Made by a program: the position numbers and the translations under genes. A DNA stretch of 64,000 bases from Acherontichlamydia pituitae (GTDB taxonomy: Bacteria; Chlamydiota; Chlamydiia; Chlamydiales; Rhabdochlamydiaceae): assembly GCA_019634675.1 (NCBI GenBank), contig JAHCAX010000002.1, forward strand, positions 1 to 64,000, written 5' to 3'. The notes under the pieces were generated by a model. It saw nothing but the letters and a program-made list of their open reading frames with translations. It was not told the origin of the DNA and did not search any database. Below, piece after piece: positions 26,897 to 34,511 of this stretch (within the stretch, counting starts at the first letter, position 1; every line of letters begins with the position of its first letter).

Positions 26897-27310
26897 CTAA
26901 AACTTTCTGCAGACGCCGGAGCGGAGCTCGCCGGAAAGATAAAGCCATCTCCCCTTGACCTTTTCAAACTGGCTCCGTTCGGTAAAAGTTGCGTCGTGCC
27001 CCTGCTTCTTTAAGTAGGCGATGAAAACGACAGTCGCTTTTTCATCCTGTTCTTGGAAATCGAGGATTTCAAGGCCGTCAAATGAGATCTCTTGAGAAAA
27101 TTGCTTGATCTCTTTCTTCCATTTGGACGTGTTCGACTGCCAATAAGGGCTTGAAGTGTGCGTTGTTGCAATGATATAATCGGCAAGGCCCATTGCGTAA
27201 GCGCTATAGCGCGAGCGCATGAGGAGCATTGCATTTTCAGCTTTTTTGCCCCGATGGTATCCCGCACAGCATTCTTCATAAGGCTTTTTACTATGGCAAG
27301 GACAGCTCAT
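26897..27310 (-). CDS. YchJ-family SEC-C-type protein (UPF0225)
   Basis: Matches the YchJ/UPF0225 family: the opening CPCHSKKPYEECCAGYHRG contains the metal-binding Cys cluster, then RSRYSAYAMGLADYIIATTH, and an NTF2-like beta fold follows with a C-terminal GRWLYLSG. Length (137) is normal. The function of the family is poorly known; a zinc-binding SEC-C-like motif is proposed. The ATG overlaps the stop codon of the upstream dioxygenase-like gene by four bases (ATGA), so the two form an operon. Confidence 0.85.
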   Translation of the reverse strand: MSCPCHSKKPYEECCAGYHRGKKAENAMLLMRSRYSAYAMGLADYIIATTHTSSPYWQSNTSKWKKEIKQFSQEISFDGLEILDFQEQDEKATVVFIAYLKKQGHDATFTERSQFEKVKGRWLYLSGELRSGVCRKF

Positions 27311-28311
27311 CCCGTCATCGCGGTCAAAATCCGCCTCTTGCCATTAAAGACAGCCCTGCCATGCATAGCCAAGACATTGTCGAGGACCAAAACATCCCCT
27401 TTTTGCCACGGGAAATAGATCGTGTTCGCATCCAGAACGTCCAAGACATGGTAGAGGTCTTTCCGAGGGATCTGAGATTGGTCTGCAAAAAACACTTCAT
27501 GCAATTTCATGTGGTCCCTGCAGTAGAACATTTTTGCTGCGACATACCGCCACATCCCAAGCAAGCGCGGATTGAAATCGTACAAGTGAACCTGGTTGAA
27601 CCAGACCTCTTCCCCTGTTTCCGGATGATTGATCGTCGCAGGCCTTGTCTGGCTGATTTTGAGCCAGTCATGCTGGTTCCATTCGAAAGCAAATTCATTT
27701 TCCCGGCAAAGACGTTCTACCTCTTTTTTATCATCGACTTCAAACACGTCCAGCCAAGAACGATGGGACCTCTGGTAACGGTTAAGCATGTTCATAAGAG
27801 CGCTGTCCCGATAATAGCAAGAAACATACTTTAAGCCGTTCTGCGCAAACCGTTTCCTTACTTCAGGGTCGACAGCTTTTAAGACTTTGCGGGCATCGCC
27901 GATGATCGTCTCTCCGCCTTGCTCTGGGGCGGTCTGGCAATAAAAGTAGATATGCCTGGGGTAGTTTTTGACGAAGGAGAGCTCATTGTGCAAAGGGATC
28001 TTGATCGAAGGGGGAGCCTCTGTCGAAGTGTAGATCCCTCCCTTGATTTTATCGCGCGGGCTATCGCCGCCAATATAGTTGATGTACTTCCCAAGACGCA
28101 AGTGATCGATGACTGAACTAAAATCATCTTCGCTTTCGATCGGGAAATTGCGGAAGAGGAGCCCGCCGTATGTCAGAAGCTGTTTACGCAGATCGTCGCC
28201 TTCACTGTTCAAAAGTTCCCAAAATTCTTTTTTTCCAATTGCTTTCTTCTTCGGTGTGATCACAAGGGGCAATTGCTCCTTGTTGATATGCTCTGCGGTA
28301 TACTCTGCCAT
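27307..28311 (-). CDS. TauD/TfdA-type Fe(II)/2-oxoglutarate-dependent dioxygenase
   Basis: About 334 residues of the TauD/TfdA (clavaminate synthase-like) family, which hydroxylates small organic acids using Fe(II) and 2-oxoglutarate. The N-terminal block LRKQLLTYGGLLFRNFPI is typical. The metal motif is HNELSF (HxE in place of the usual HxD), with a distal His near LAMHGRAVF, and Arg follows for 2-oxoglutarate (FNGKRRILTAMTG). The start ATG at 28311 follows GGAGG; an in-frame TTG five codons upstream is less likely. It is the first gene of an operon with the YchJ-family gene. Substrate unknown. Confidence 0.8.
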   Translation of the reverse strand: MAEYTAEHINKEQLPLVITPKKKAIGKKEFWELLNSEGDDLRKQLLTYGGLLFRNFPIESEDDFSSVIDHLRLGKYINYIGGDSPRDKIKGGIYTSTEAPPSIKIPLHNELSFVKNYPRHIYFYCQTAPEQGGETIIGDARKVLKAVDPEVRKRFAQNGLKYVSCYYRDSALMNMLNRYQRSHRSWLDVFEVDDKKEVERLCRENEFAFEWNQHDWLKISQTRPATINHPETGEEVWFNQVHLYDFNPRLLGMWRYVAAKMFYCRDHMKLHEVFFADQSQIPRKDLYHVLDVLDANTIYFPWQKGDVLVLDNVLAMHGRAVFNGKRRILTAMTG

Positions 28312-28337
28312 ACGACCATCCTCCAATTAAAAAAAAT

Positions 28338-28393
28338 GAAGAGGGAATTGCAAAACTGAGATTTGGGCCCGATTAAAGTTTTGCAATGCCCTT
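28338..28393. repeat. Inverted repeat with TTGCAAAACT core
   Basis: A stem is formed by TTGCAAAACT (28348-28357) and AGTTTTGCAA (28377-28386), extended by GAAG/CTTC outer pairs with small mismatches. The core resembles the palindrome at 14179 and 51386. It lies between the divergent dioxygenase and kinase-fold genes, so it is more likely a repeat or regulatory site than a terminator. Confidence 0.5.
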
Positions 28394-28481
28394 CAAAACA
28401 TAATCATTTATTGCAAATGATGCAAGCTGGACTGAAAAAAATGAAAAGCGGTATCATCGCCCTTTTTTTTAAGAGGTCAAT

Positions 28482-29369
28482 GTGAAAATCCTTGCTCTGA
28501 CTCTTGGGATTGCGGCCCTGTTCTGGGCCAGCCACAAAATTTATGATCGAAAGACCCAGTTCGGTATCGAGGCGAAATTCTCTTGTCCCACATTTTCCCC
28601 ATCTGCTGAATGGGAGATGCCTCCATTGGCAAACGAGGAGCAGCAGCTCGTCGATGCCATTCTCTGTCAAAAATTCACCTTTCTTGCCCGCGGATCCCAA
28701 GCATTTGCCTTCATCAGCGAAGATAAACAATATGTTCTGAAGCTCTTCAAGCAGCACAAATGGCGGCCTGGCAATATCCTAGGATATATCCCGCTCCCCT
28801 TCAACCCCTATTATAAAAGCTATCTTTCGAAACAACAGAAACAATACGACGTTTTACATAGCTGCAAAACAGCGCTCACTTACGTCAAAGAGGATACCGG
28901 CGTTCTTTATGCCCATCTCAATCCAACCCCATTGCTCACCCCTCCTGTCACTCTTATTGACAAACATGGCCAATCATGGACCATCGACTTAAGCAACAGC
29001 TGCTTCCTCCTGCAAAAAAAAGCGGACCTGTTCTATGAGCACATCCAGGACCTCATGAGCCAATTACAGATCGAAGATGCGAAGTATGCCATCACGTCGA
29101 CCATTAAGCTGATCGATCGTTTCATCGATCTTGGCGTCTATGAAAATAATGCCATTTTGCGGAAAAATTTTGGTTTCATCAACAATGAGGCGATGCAGTT
29201 TGACATTGGAAAATTCAAGTTCGATAATACTGAAAAGCATGTCGACAAAATGGAAATCCGCATTCTGACCAAAAACTTCCGGCGCTGGATCGGGATACAC
29301 TATCCGGAACTTGAAGAACACTTTGATACGACCCTCGATGCGTACAGTCCTGTTTATACACAAACATGA
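28482..29369 (+). CDS. Exported or membrane-anchored protein with kinase-like fold
   Basis: A 295-residue protein opening with GTG and a hydrophobic stretch MKILALTLGIAALFWASHK that may be a signal or membrane anchor. Residues ~65-87 look like a nucleotide-binding loop of a kinase fold: FLARGSQAFAFISEDKQYVL followed by KLFK, that is Gly-rich turn plus Lys. Later, GVYENNAILRKNFGF and MQFDIGKF resemble catalytic-loop and metal-binding segments (Asn and an Asp). This suggests a divergent small-molecule or protein kinase outside the cytoplasm. The stop codon lies inside a TATACACAAA-type repeat end (29355), so the last residues (VYTQT) come from it. Family assignment is inferred. Confidence 0.5.
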   Translation: MKILALTLGIAALFWASHKIYDRKTQFGIEAKFSCPTFSPSAEWEMPPLANEEQQLVDAILCQKFTFLARGSQAFAFISEDKQYVLKLFKQHKWRPGNILGYIPLPFNPYYKSYLSKQQKQYDVLHSCKTALTYVKEDTGVLYAHLNPTPLLTPPVTLIDKHGQSWTIDLSNSCFLLQKKADLFYEHIQDLMSQLQIEDAKYAITSTIKLIDRFIDLGVYENNAILRKNFGFINNEAMQFDIGKFKFDNTEKHVDKMEIRILTKNFRRWIGIHYPELEEHFDTTLDAYSPVYTQT

Positions 29370-29380
29370 TGAAAAATCGG
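29355..29380. repeat. Half-copy of the TATACACAAA element
   Basis: 26 bases that match the left end of the element at 30193-30368 (TATACACAAACA.GATGAAAAATCGG with one insertion or change). They overlap the stop of the kinase-fold gene. Only one end is seen, so this is probably a remnant or a deliberately small unit. Confidence 0.6.
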
Positions 29381-29422
29381 TTTGTGGATAGAGATGAACT
29401 CTAACAAGAACTTTTGGATGCT

Positions 29423-30112
29423 TTAATTTGCTTCCAAAGAAGGCGAGACTGGCGTACCGCTTTTCATTGTTTCCCAGGAAGAAAAAGGACAGCGATTAGG
29501 CCAATTTTGCCAATTGTCCCGATATTGAGTCCTTTCCTCTTCTTTTACCCAATGCAGAAGCCCATCGCATCCGACCCGGTCAGGAAAGCGGACCCCATTG
29601 ATGTGGTCGATCTCATGCTGGAAGATGCGCGCTCGAAAACCCGTATACTCCACAATCGACTGATTGCCGTCCCGGTCATAGGCGCGAACGCGGATTGCGT
29701 GATAGCGAGGGACGATCCCATAAATGTCCCCTGTAGAATAGCATCCTTCCCTTTCCATAACAATCTCATCGGAATGCCAAATGATCTCCGGATTGATAAA
29801 GGCCTCAAGCTGTCCTGGCTGCTGCCGATCAGCACCGATGCCCATGTCAACAAGGATGATCCGCAGATCGATACCAACCTGGGGAGCTGCAAGTCCGATC
29901 ATGATCCGTTTTTCCACGTCCTGACGCTCTCCTCTAGCCAAATGGAGCATCTCATCAATAATCTTTTGGATCGCAGCCGATTGGATCTGTGTTGGATCGA
30001 CCTCGGAGGACGCTTCATTTAAAGACATGGTGGTAGGCGGGATGATTTGGATCCGGTCCATAGCGTATGCTCCGAGAGAAACGAGAGTGAAAAGGGGCAG
30101 TAAAAATTTCAT
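29423..30112 (-). CDS. Peptide deformylase with signal peptide
   Basis: Peptide deformylase removes the formyl group from N-terminal Met. All three motifs are present: GLAAPQVG, EGCYS and the zinc motif QHEIDH. The ATG at 30112 opens a clear signal peptide, MKFLLPLFTLVSLGAYA, followed by a ~40-residue linker before the catalytic domain, so the mature enzyme should be outside the cytoplasm. A frame six codons longer is less likely. The second motif has Tyr where Leu is usual (EGCLS), as in type III-like members. The ordinary essential deformylase is presumably elsewhere. Divergent from the flavoprotein gene, with a palindromic element between. An exported deformylase would be very unusual. Confidence 0.9.
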   Translation of the reverse strand: MKFLLPLFTLVSLGAYAMDRIQIIPPTTMSLNEASSEVDPTQIQSAAIQKIIDEMLHLARGERQDVEKRIMIGLAAPQVGIDLRIILVDMGIGADRQQPGQLEAFINPEIIWHSDEIVMEREGCYSTGDIYGIVPRYHAIRVRAYDRDGNQSIVEYTGFRARIFQHEIDHINGVRFPDRVGCDGLLHWVKEEERTQYRDNWQNWPNRCPFSSWETMKSGTPVSPSLEAN

Positions 30113-30192
30113 GACCAGAATTATAAGCAAAATCTCTTACGATTCCTAGGAGAAAATTAATTTTTTACACCTCTTCGCTTTTTCCACCATCG

Positions 30193-30368
30193 TATACACA
30201 AACAAAATAAAAAACCGGTATTTGGCAGTGTCGGACAGCCAATGACTTTGAGTCCCGCCTGCATCGCCCAACTTATTTAAGTTGAGCTGCTTCGGCGCCG
30301 GCTTAGCCTGGCTCAAATTCATGGCGCCTCCTTGCCAAATTTCCGATTTTTCATCTTGTTTGTGTATA
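30193..30368. mobile_element. Palindromic element with TATACACAAA ends, copy 1 (176 bp)
   Basis: The left end begins TATACACAAACAAAATAA and the right end is close to its reverse complement (TTGTTTGTGTATA), with about 36-base terminal inverted repeats that both continue into a ATTTGGCA-type segment. The middle contains GCATCGC and AACTTATTTAAGTTGAGCTGCT, matched in the second copy at 49870. No coding capacity, so it is a MITE-like element or a repeat of unknown function. It lies in the divergent intergenic region between the deformylase and the flavoprotein genes. Confidence 0.85.
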
Positions 30369-30421
30369 TTTTTGAAGCCGTTGAAGTATCATCTTTGCTC
30401 AAATAAACCAGCATCATACCT

Positions 30422-31666
30422 ATGGACTCCAAAAAAACTTTTGTCATCATCGGAGGCGGGGCTGCAGGCATCTTCGCCGCCATTACAGCAGCAGAGCTTG
30501 ATCCTGATACGCGCGTCATTGTTCTAGAAAAAACGCGTCAGCTCCTTGCCAAAGTCAGGATCTCTGGAGGAGGGCGGTGCAATGTGACCCACTCGGCCTT
30601 TGACCCTAAGGTACTGGTCCAGCACTACCCTAGGGGCAACAAAGAGCTTCTCGGGCCGTTCCATCGGTTTCAGCCCAAGGATACGATCGACTGGTTTTTA
30701 AAGAGGAACGTCCGCCTCAAAACAGAAGAGGATGGACGGATGTTTCCAACAACCGACTCTTCTGAGACGATCGCTTCTTGCTTGCTTGCAGAGGCTAGGC
30801 GCTTAAAAGTCGAGATCCTCCTGGAGCAGAAGATCGAAAAGATCGAAAGCAAAGATGACGGATTCCTGATCTCTTTTGAGAAGGAACAGCAGCTTGCTTG
30901 CGACAAGCTACTCATCGCCACCGGCAGTTTTCCTCAAGGGCATGAGTTTGCGAAAGCATTCGGCCATACGATCGTCCCTCCCGTTCCTTCTTTATTCACG
31001 TTCAACGTCCCCACCTCTCCCCTTCTCGACCTTTCGGGCATCGCCGTGCCTGATGCGATTGTCCAGATTCAAGGAACCTCTTGGAAACAGCGGGGCCCCG
31101 TTCTGATCACCCACTGGGGATTTAGCGGACCGGCAGCACTAAAACTCTCTGCTTGGGCAGCTCGCGAGCTGCATCAGCACAACTACCGCGTTGAACTGAT
31201 CGTTCAATGGGTGCCCGACCATACGACGGAAGAGGTGGAAAAGACCCTCATCGCCCTCAAAGCAAAAAAACCTCAAAGGGCTATCGAAAATGAAACCCTG
31301 TTCAAGCTTCCGATCAACTTGTGGAAACGTCTTGTCCGCCTGGCTGGGATTAGTGAGCAAACTTCCCTTTCCCGCGTTTCCAATGGCCACCTCAAGCTAT
31401 TGGCCAAGCTTTGCACTTCCCATCCCTTTAAAGTCGAAGGGAAAACAACCTACAAGCAAGAGTTTGTGACATGCGGCGGAGTTTCTCTGAAAGAGATCGA
31501 CTTTAAGAGGATGGAGAGCCGTTTAGTCAAGAATCTCTACTTTTCAGGAGAGGTTCTCGATATCGACGGAGTCACCGGCGGCTTTAATTTCCAACATGCG
31601 TGGACATCGGGATGGATTGCAGGCCATGCAATGTCTGAGAAGCAGACAGCAAACCAATCCACTTAA
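30422..31666 (+). CDS. HI0933/BaiN-family FAD-dependent oxidoreductase
   Basis: A 414-residue flavoprotein. The FAD-binding motif VIIGGGAAGIFAA is at the N-terminus, followed by VLEKTRQLLAKVRISGGGRCNVTH, the hallmark of the HI0933-like (YhiN/BaiN) family, and ends with the C-terminal GGVSLKEI...LYFSGEVLDIDGVTGGFNFQHAWTSG block that closes the FAD site. The physiological substrate of the family is uncertain (possibly a reductase). No signal peptide. It is a single gene followed by a strong palindrome at 31772, probably its terminator. Confidence 0.9.
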   Translation: MDSKKTFVIIGGGAAGIFAAITAAELDPDTRVIVLEKTRQLLAKVRISGGGRCNVTHSAFDPKVLVQHYPRGNKELLGPFHRFQPKDTIDWFLKRNVRLKTEEDGRMFPTTDSSETIASCLLAEARRLKVEILLEQKIEKIESKDDGFLISFEKEQQLACDKLLIATGSFPQGHEFAKAFGHTIVPPVPSLFTFNVPTSPLLDLSGIAVPDAIVQIQGTSWKQRGPVLITHWGFSGPAALKLSAWAARELHQHNYRVELIVQWVPDHTTEEVEKTLIALKAKKPQRAIENETLFKLPINLWKRLVRLAGISEQTSLSRVSNGHLKLLAKLCTSHPFKVEGKTTYKQEFVTCGGVSLKEIDFKRMESRLVKNLYFSGEVLDIDGVTGGFNFQHAWTSGWIAGHAMSEKQTANQST

Positions 31667-31771
31667 GCGATCTCCATCGCAAATCTAAAAACTTCCACAT
31701 TCCTAAGATTCTTTCCCCAGGCAAGCTCGTCGACTTAATTCAAAAAAAATCCTAAATCATTGAATTTAAAA

Positions 31772-31825
31772 AGGATATTAGAATGGACAGGATATCATAA
31801 GGGCATCTGGCCATTCTAATATCCT
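31772..31825. terminator. Perfect 15-bp inverted repeat after flavoprotein gene
   Basis: AGGATATTAGAATGG (31772-31786) pairs with CCATTCTAATATCCT (31811-31825) across a 24-base loop, followed by a T-rich stretch. It could be a terminator for the upstream gene or a regulatory site for the toxin-antitoxin operon that starts 126 bases further on. Confidence 0.6.
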
Positions 31826-31951
31826 GCTTTCTATTCTTTTTATTTTAAAAAATCGCAAACTAGTTAATTACAGATAATTAAAATATCAAATAATCAATTA
31901 TCTTTAAATTAAAATCATAAGATGTAATTATGAAGATTAAGGAGAATTTTT

Positions 31952-32236
31952 ATGATTCATTCATTTGCTAATAAAGAGACCGAAGACGTCTTCCATGGGG
32001 TCCATACCCATGGGATCCGCAAAAACCTCCCTGTGACCATCCTTAAAATGGCAGAAGAGAGGCTCGATCTGCTCAATGGAACTGATAGCTATGATAGCCT
32101 CTGCTTGGTCCCCTCGATCAAGTCAGACCTCGTTCGGGATGCGCATGGAAAATATAGCATCCCCATCCAAGATAACTGGCGCCTTTGCTTCCGTTGGAAC
32201 AAAGAAGGCCCAAGCGACGTCGAAATCAAATCATAA
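31952..32236 (+). CDS. higB: HigB-type toxin (RelE superfamily mRNA interferase)
   Basis: A 94-residue RelE/HigB-family toxin that cleaves ribosome-bound mRNA. The fold is suggested by the N-terminal helix, the LVPSIKSDLVRDAHGKYSIP segment and the terminal QDNWRLCFRW basic strand with the conserved Arg/Trp. Good ribosome binding site (GGAG) before the ATG. The antitoxin gene follows after 13 bases, the usual toxin-first HigBA order, suggesting a co-transcribed autoregulated module. Chromosomal TA modules are uncommon in Chlamydiaceae but known from environmental chlamydiae. Confidence 0.88.
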   Translation: MIHSFANKETEDVFHGVHTHGIRKNLPVTILKMAEERLDLLNGTDSYDSLCLVPSIKSDLVRDAHGKYSIPIQDNWRLCFRWNKEGPSDVEIKS

Positions 32237-32249
32237 GAGAGAGGAGACT

Positions 32250-32555
32250 ATGATCCCAAGCAATCGAAAACCTACCCATCCGGGCATTGTTTTAGAGCGC
32301 GACTTCATGAAACCGATGGGGATAACTCCAGCTCAGCTCGCAGAAAAGCTCGGCGGAAAATGGAGCGAGCTCAAGATCACCTCGATCATCAACGGACAAG
32401 AAGGGATTTCTGAGAAATCAGCCCAAGACCTTGCAGCCTTTTTTGGAACGACAGCTGACTTCTGGAACCACTTGCAACAGCAGTATTTCCAATGGGCGCG
32501 GGTGAGAAGAGAGATGGATAAAGGCCCTCTTAAACAGATGAAGAAGGCTCAATAA
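32250..32555 (+). CDS. higA: HigA-type antitoxin (XRE-family regulator)
   Basis: A 101-residue helix-turn-helix antitoxin starting at ATG 32250 after GAGGAGA. It has the HigA signature PTHPGIVLERDFMKPMGITP then AQLAEKLGG, followed by the recognition helix around SIINGQEGISEKSAQDLAAF and DFWNHLQQQY. It would bind HigB and repress the operon. Thirteen bases separate it from the toxin gene. It converges with the parC gene, leaving only six bases between the stop codons. Confidence 0.9.
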   Translation: MIPSNRKPTHPGIVLERDFMKPMGITPAQLAEKLGGKWSELKITSIINGQEGISEKSAQDLAAFFGTTADFWNHLQQQYFQWARVRREMDKGPLKQMKKAQ

Positions 32556-32561
32556 CGTCGA

Positions 32562-34511
32562 TTATGAATCGGAAAACGGGAAAGCTAGCTGATCGGCTGT
32601 GCTTTCAAGTTTTCCGTTCTTTCGTTTGCATACAGTGACTTTTTTGACCTTGTGGACCGATAATCGGATCCCGCGGGTCTGCGCCCCGCTTACTGGGATC
32701 GTCTTCAGCCCGCAGACCAACGATTTTTCTTTTTGGCGCGCACTCGTGAAAAAATGGACTTCTACAGCAGGATCATTGTCTATTGAAAAGTACTGCAGCT
32801 CCCAATTTTCTTCCAAATAGCGGTAAGGCTTGTCTAAGATGAACTTATCGACGATAAAGCGTTTTGCCCAGGCCTGTCCCGTTTCTTTGTTCTTATAGAC
32901 CACGCTGATCGGAGTCTTTTTGTCGGCAACGCCGACCCAGACAGCTTTTTCCAGGTACTGCTTTTCAGGGATATTGATCACCGAATAGGACCCATCTGCA
33001 TAGAAGACGAGCAGCTTGTCGAAGTTGGTGCATTCGATCTTCTCTTTGCCAGAGACTTTCGTTCCAATGAAGCCTGTTTCGGGATCGTATCCCACTTTGA
33101 CCTTCTTGGTCTCGATCGACCTCCTGTCGATCTCCTCAATAGCCTTGATCCGGGTCCTGCGAGGAAACTCAGAACCATATTTATCGATCAGCTTTTTGAT
33201 GTAGGCGATCGTGAACCGTTTGACGTTCCTAAGGTTTTTTTCAACTTGGCCGAGCGACTCCTTCAGCTCTGCGATCTCCTCTTGGTTCTTATCAATATCA
33301 AAACGGGAGATCCGGCGGATCGGAATTTGCAAAAGCTTTTCCCGGTCTTCATGGGTGGGCGCCCTGAGCAGTCTCTTCACAAACGGCTTGAATGCCGTTT
33401 CAAGGGCCTCGTGGATCCCTTCGAGGGTTTTAACCGTCTCTATTTTCTTATAGATCTTGTTCTCAATGAAGATCCGTTCAAGGGAGCGATAGAAGATCTT
33501 CTCAAGAAGACGGTCCCGCTCGATCTCAAGCTCTCTTTTCAAAAGACTAACGAGCTGCTCTGCATGGAAAGAGAGGATCTCATGGACGTCTCCTTCCCAT
33601 GGCAGTCCGTCCTTGATCACAACGATCTGGGAGTTTAGGGCGACTTCGCATTCGGTGAACCCATAGAGGGCATCGAGGATCTCTTCCGCGTACTGGCCTC
33701 TCGGCAGCTTGATCTCGATCTCCACATCTCTAGCTGTATAGTCATTGATTGCCTCGATCTTGATCTTGCCTTTCTTGGCGGCATCATCGATCGAGCGGAT
33801 CAAGCTTTCGGTCGTTGTTCCAAAGCAAATTTCCCGGATAACGAGGGTCTTGGGATCTTTAATGTCGATCTTAGCGCGCAGCTTGATCTTTCCCTTGCCT
33901 TTCTCATAGAGGCTTTTGTCCATGATCCCGCCTGTTGGGAAATCGGGAAAGAGTTTAAACGGCCTCCCTTCGAGATAGGCGATCTCCGCTTCGAGAAGCT
34001 CGACAAAATTATGGGGGAAAATATGAGTTGCCATTCCGACTGCAATCCCCTCTGCGCCTTGCATGAGCAAGAGAGGGATCTTGGCAGGAAGGGTGACAGG
34101 CTCCAAGTTCCTTCCATCGTAGGAAGGAATTTTTTCCGTGGTATCGGGATTAAAGAGTGTTTCCTTGGCAAGAGGCGTCAGGCGGGTCTCGATATAGCGA
34201 GCCGCAGCCGAGGGATCGCCTGTATAAATGTTGCCGAAGTTGCCTTGCTTGTCTAAAGTGAACCCTTTGTTGGCGAGGTTGACAAGAGCTTCATAAATGG
34301 GGGCGTCGCCGTGGGGATGCAGCTGCATCGACTGCCCGACGATATTGGCGACTTTGTGCAATTTGTCATCATTGATCTTCCACAACGTCTCCAAAATGCG
34401 CCTCTGTACCGGTTTTAAGCCGTCGACAATATTCGGGATCGCCCTTTCGAGGATCACATAGGAGGCGTATTTGATGAAGTGGTCCTTCATCTGATGCTTT
34501 AAGTCATCCAT
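32562..34511 (-). CDS. parC: DNA topoisomerase IV subunit A (ParC/GyrA2)
   Basis: 649 residues of the breakage-reunion subunit of a type IIA topoisomerase. The N-terminus matches ParC (SYVILERAIPNIVDGLKPVQ, GDASVY-like HPHGDAPIYEAL, LDKQGNFGNIYTGDPSAAAR with the Tyr of ARYIETRL as active site). It is shorter than E. coli ParC (752), with a reduced C-terminal domain, as is usual for chlamydial second subunits. It starts inside the parE gene, which overlaps by eight bases, so both are made together. Role: chromosome decatenation and relaxation. Confidence 0.93.
   Translation of the reverse strand: MDDLKHQMKDHFIKYASYVILERAIPNIVDGLKPVQRRILETLWKINDDKLHKVANIVGQSMQLHPHGDAPIYEALVNLANKGFTLDKQGNFGNIYTGDPSAAARYIETRLTPLAKETLFNPDTTEKIPSYDGRNLEPVTLPAKIPLLLMQGAEGIAVGMATHIFPHNFVELLEAEIAYLEGRPFKLFPDFPTGGIMDKSLYEKGKGKIKLRAKIDIKDPKTLVIREICFGTTTESLIRSIDDAAKKGKIKIEAINDYTARDVEIEIKLPRGQYAEEILDALYGFTECEVALNSQIVVIKDGLPWEGDVHEILSFHAEQLVSLLKRELEIERDRLLEKIFYRSLERIFIENKIYKKIETVKTLEGIHEALETAFKPFVKRLLRAPTHEDREKLLQIPIRRISRFDIDKNQEEIAELKESLGQVEKNLRNVKRFTIAYIKKLIDKYGSEFPRRTRIKAIEEIDRRSIETKKVKVGYDPETGFIGTKVSGKEKIECTNFDKLLVFYADGSYSVINIPEKQYLEKAVWVGVADKKTPISVVYKNKETGQAWAKRFIVDKFILDKPYRYLEENWELQYFSIDNDPAVEVHFFTSARQKEKSLVCGLKTIPVSGAQTRGIRLSVHKVKKVTVCKRKNGKLESTADQLAFPFSDS

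Noticed and set aside
27229..27834. 201-codon plus-strand frame antisense to the dioxygenase gene
   Set aside because: The opposite strand encodes the recognisable TauD-type and YchJ proteins over the same bases.
31772..31825. CRISPR-like or attachment site
   Set aside because: Only one inverted repeat is present, with no direct repeats or spacers; a terminator or regulatory hairpin explains it better.
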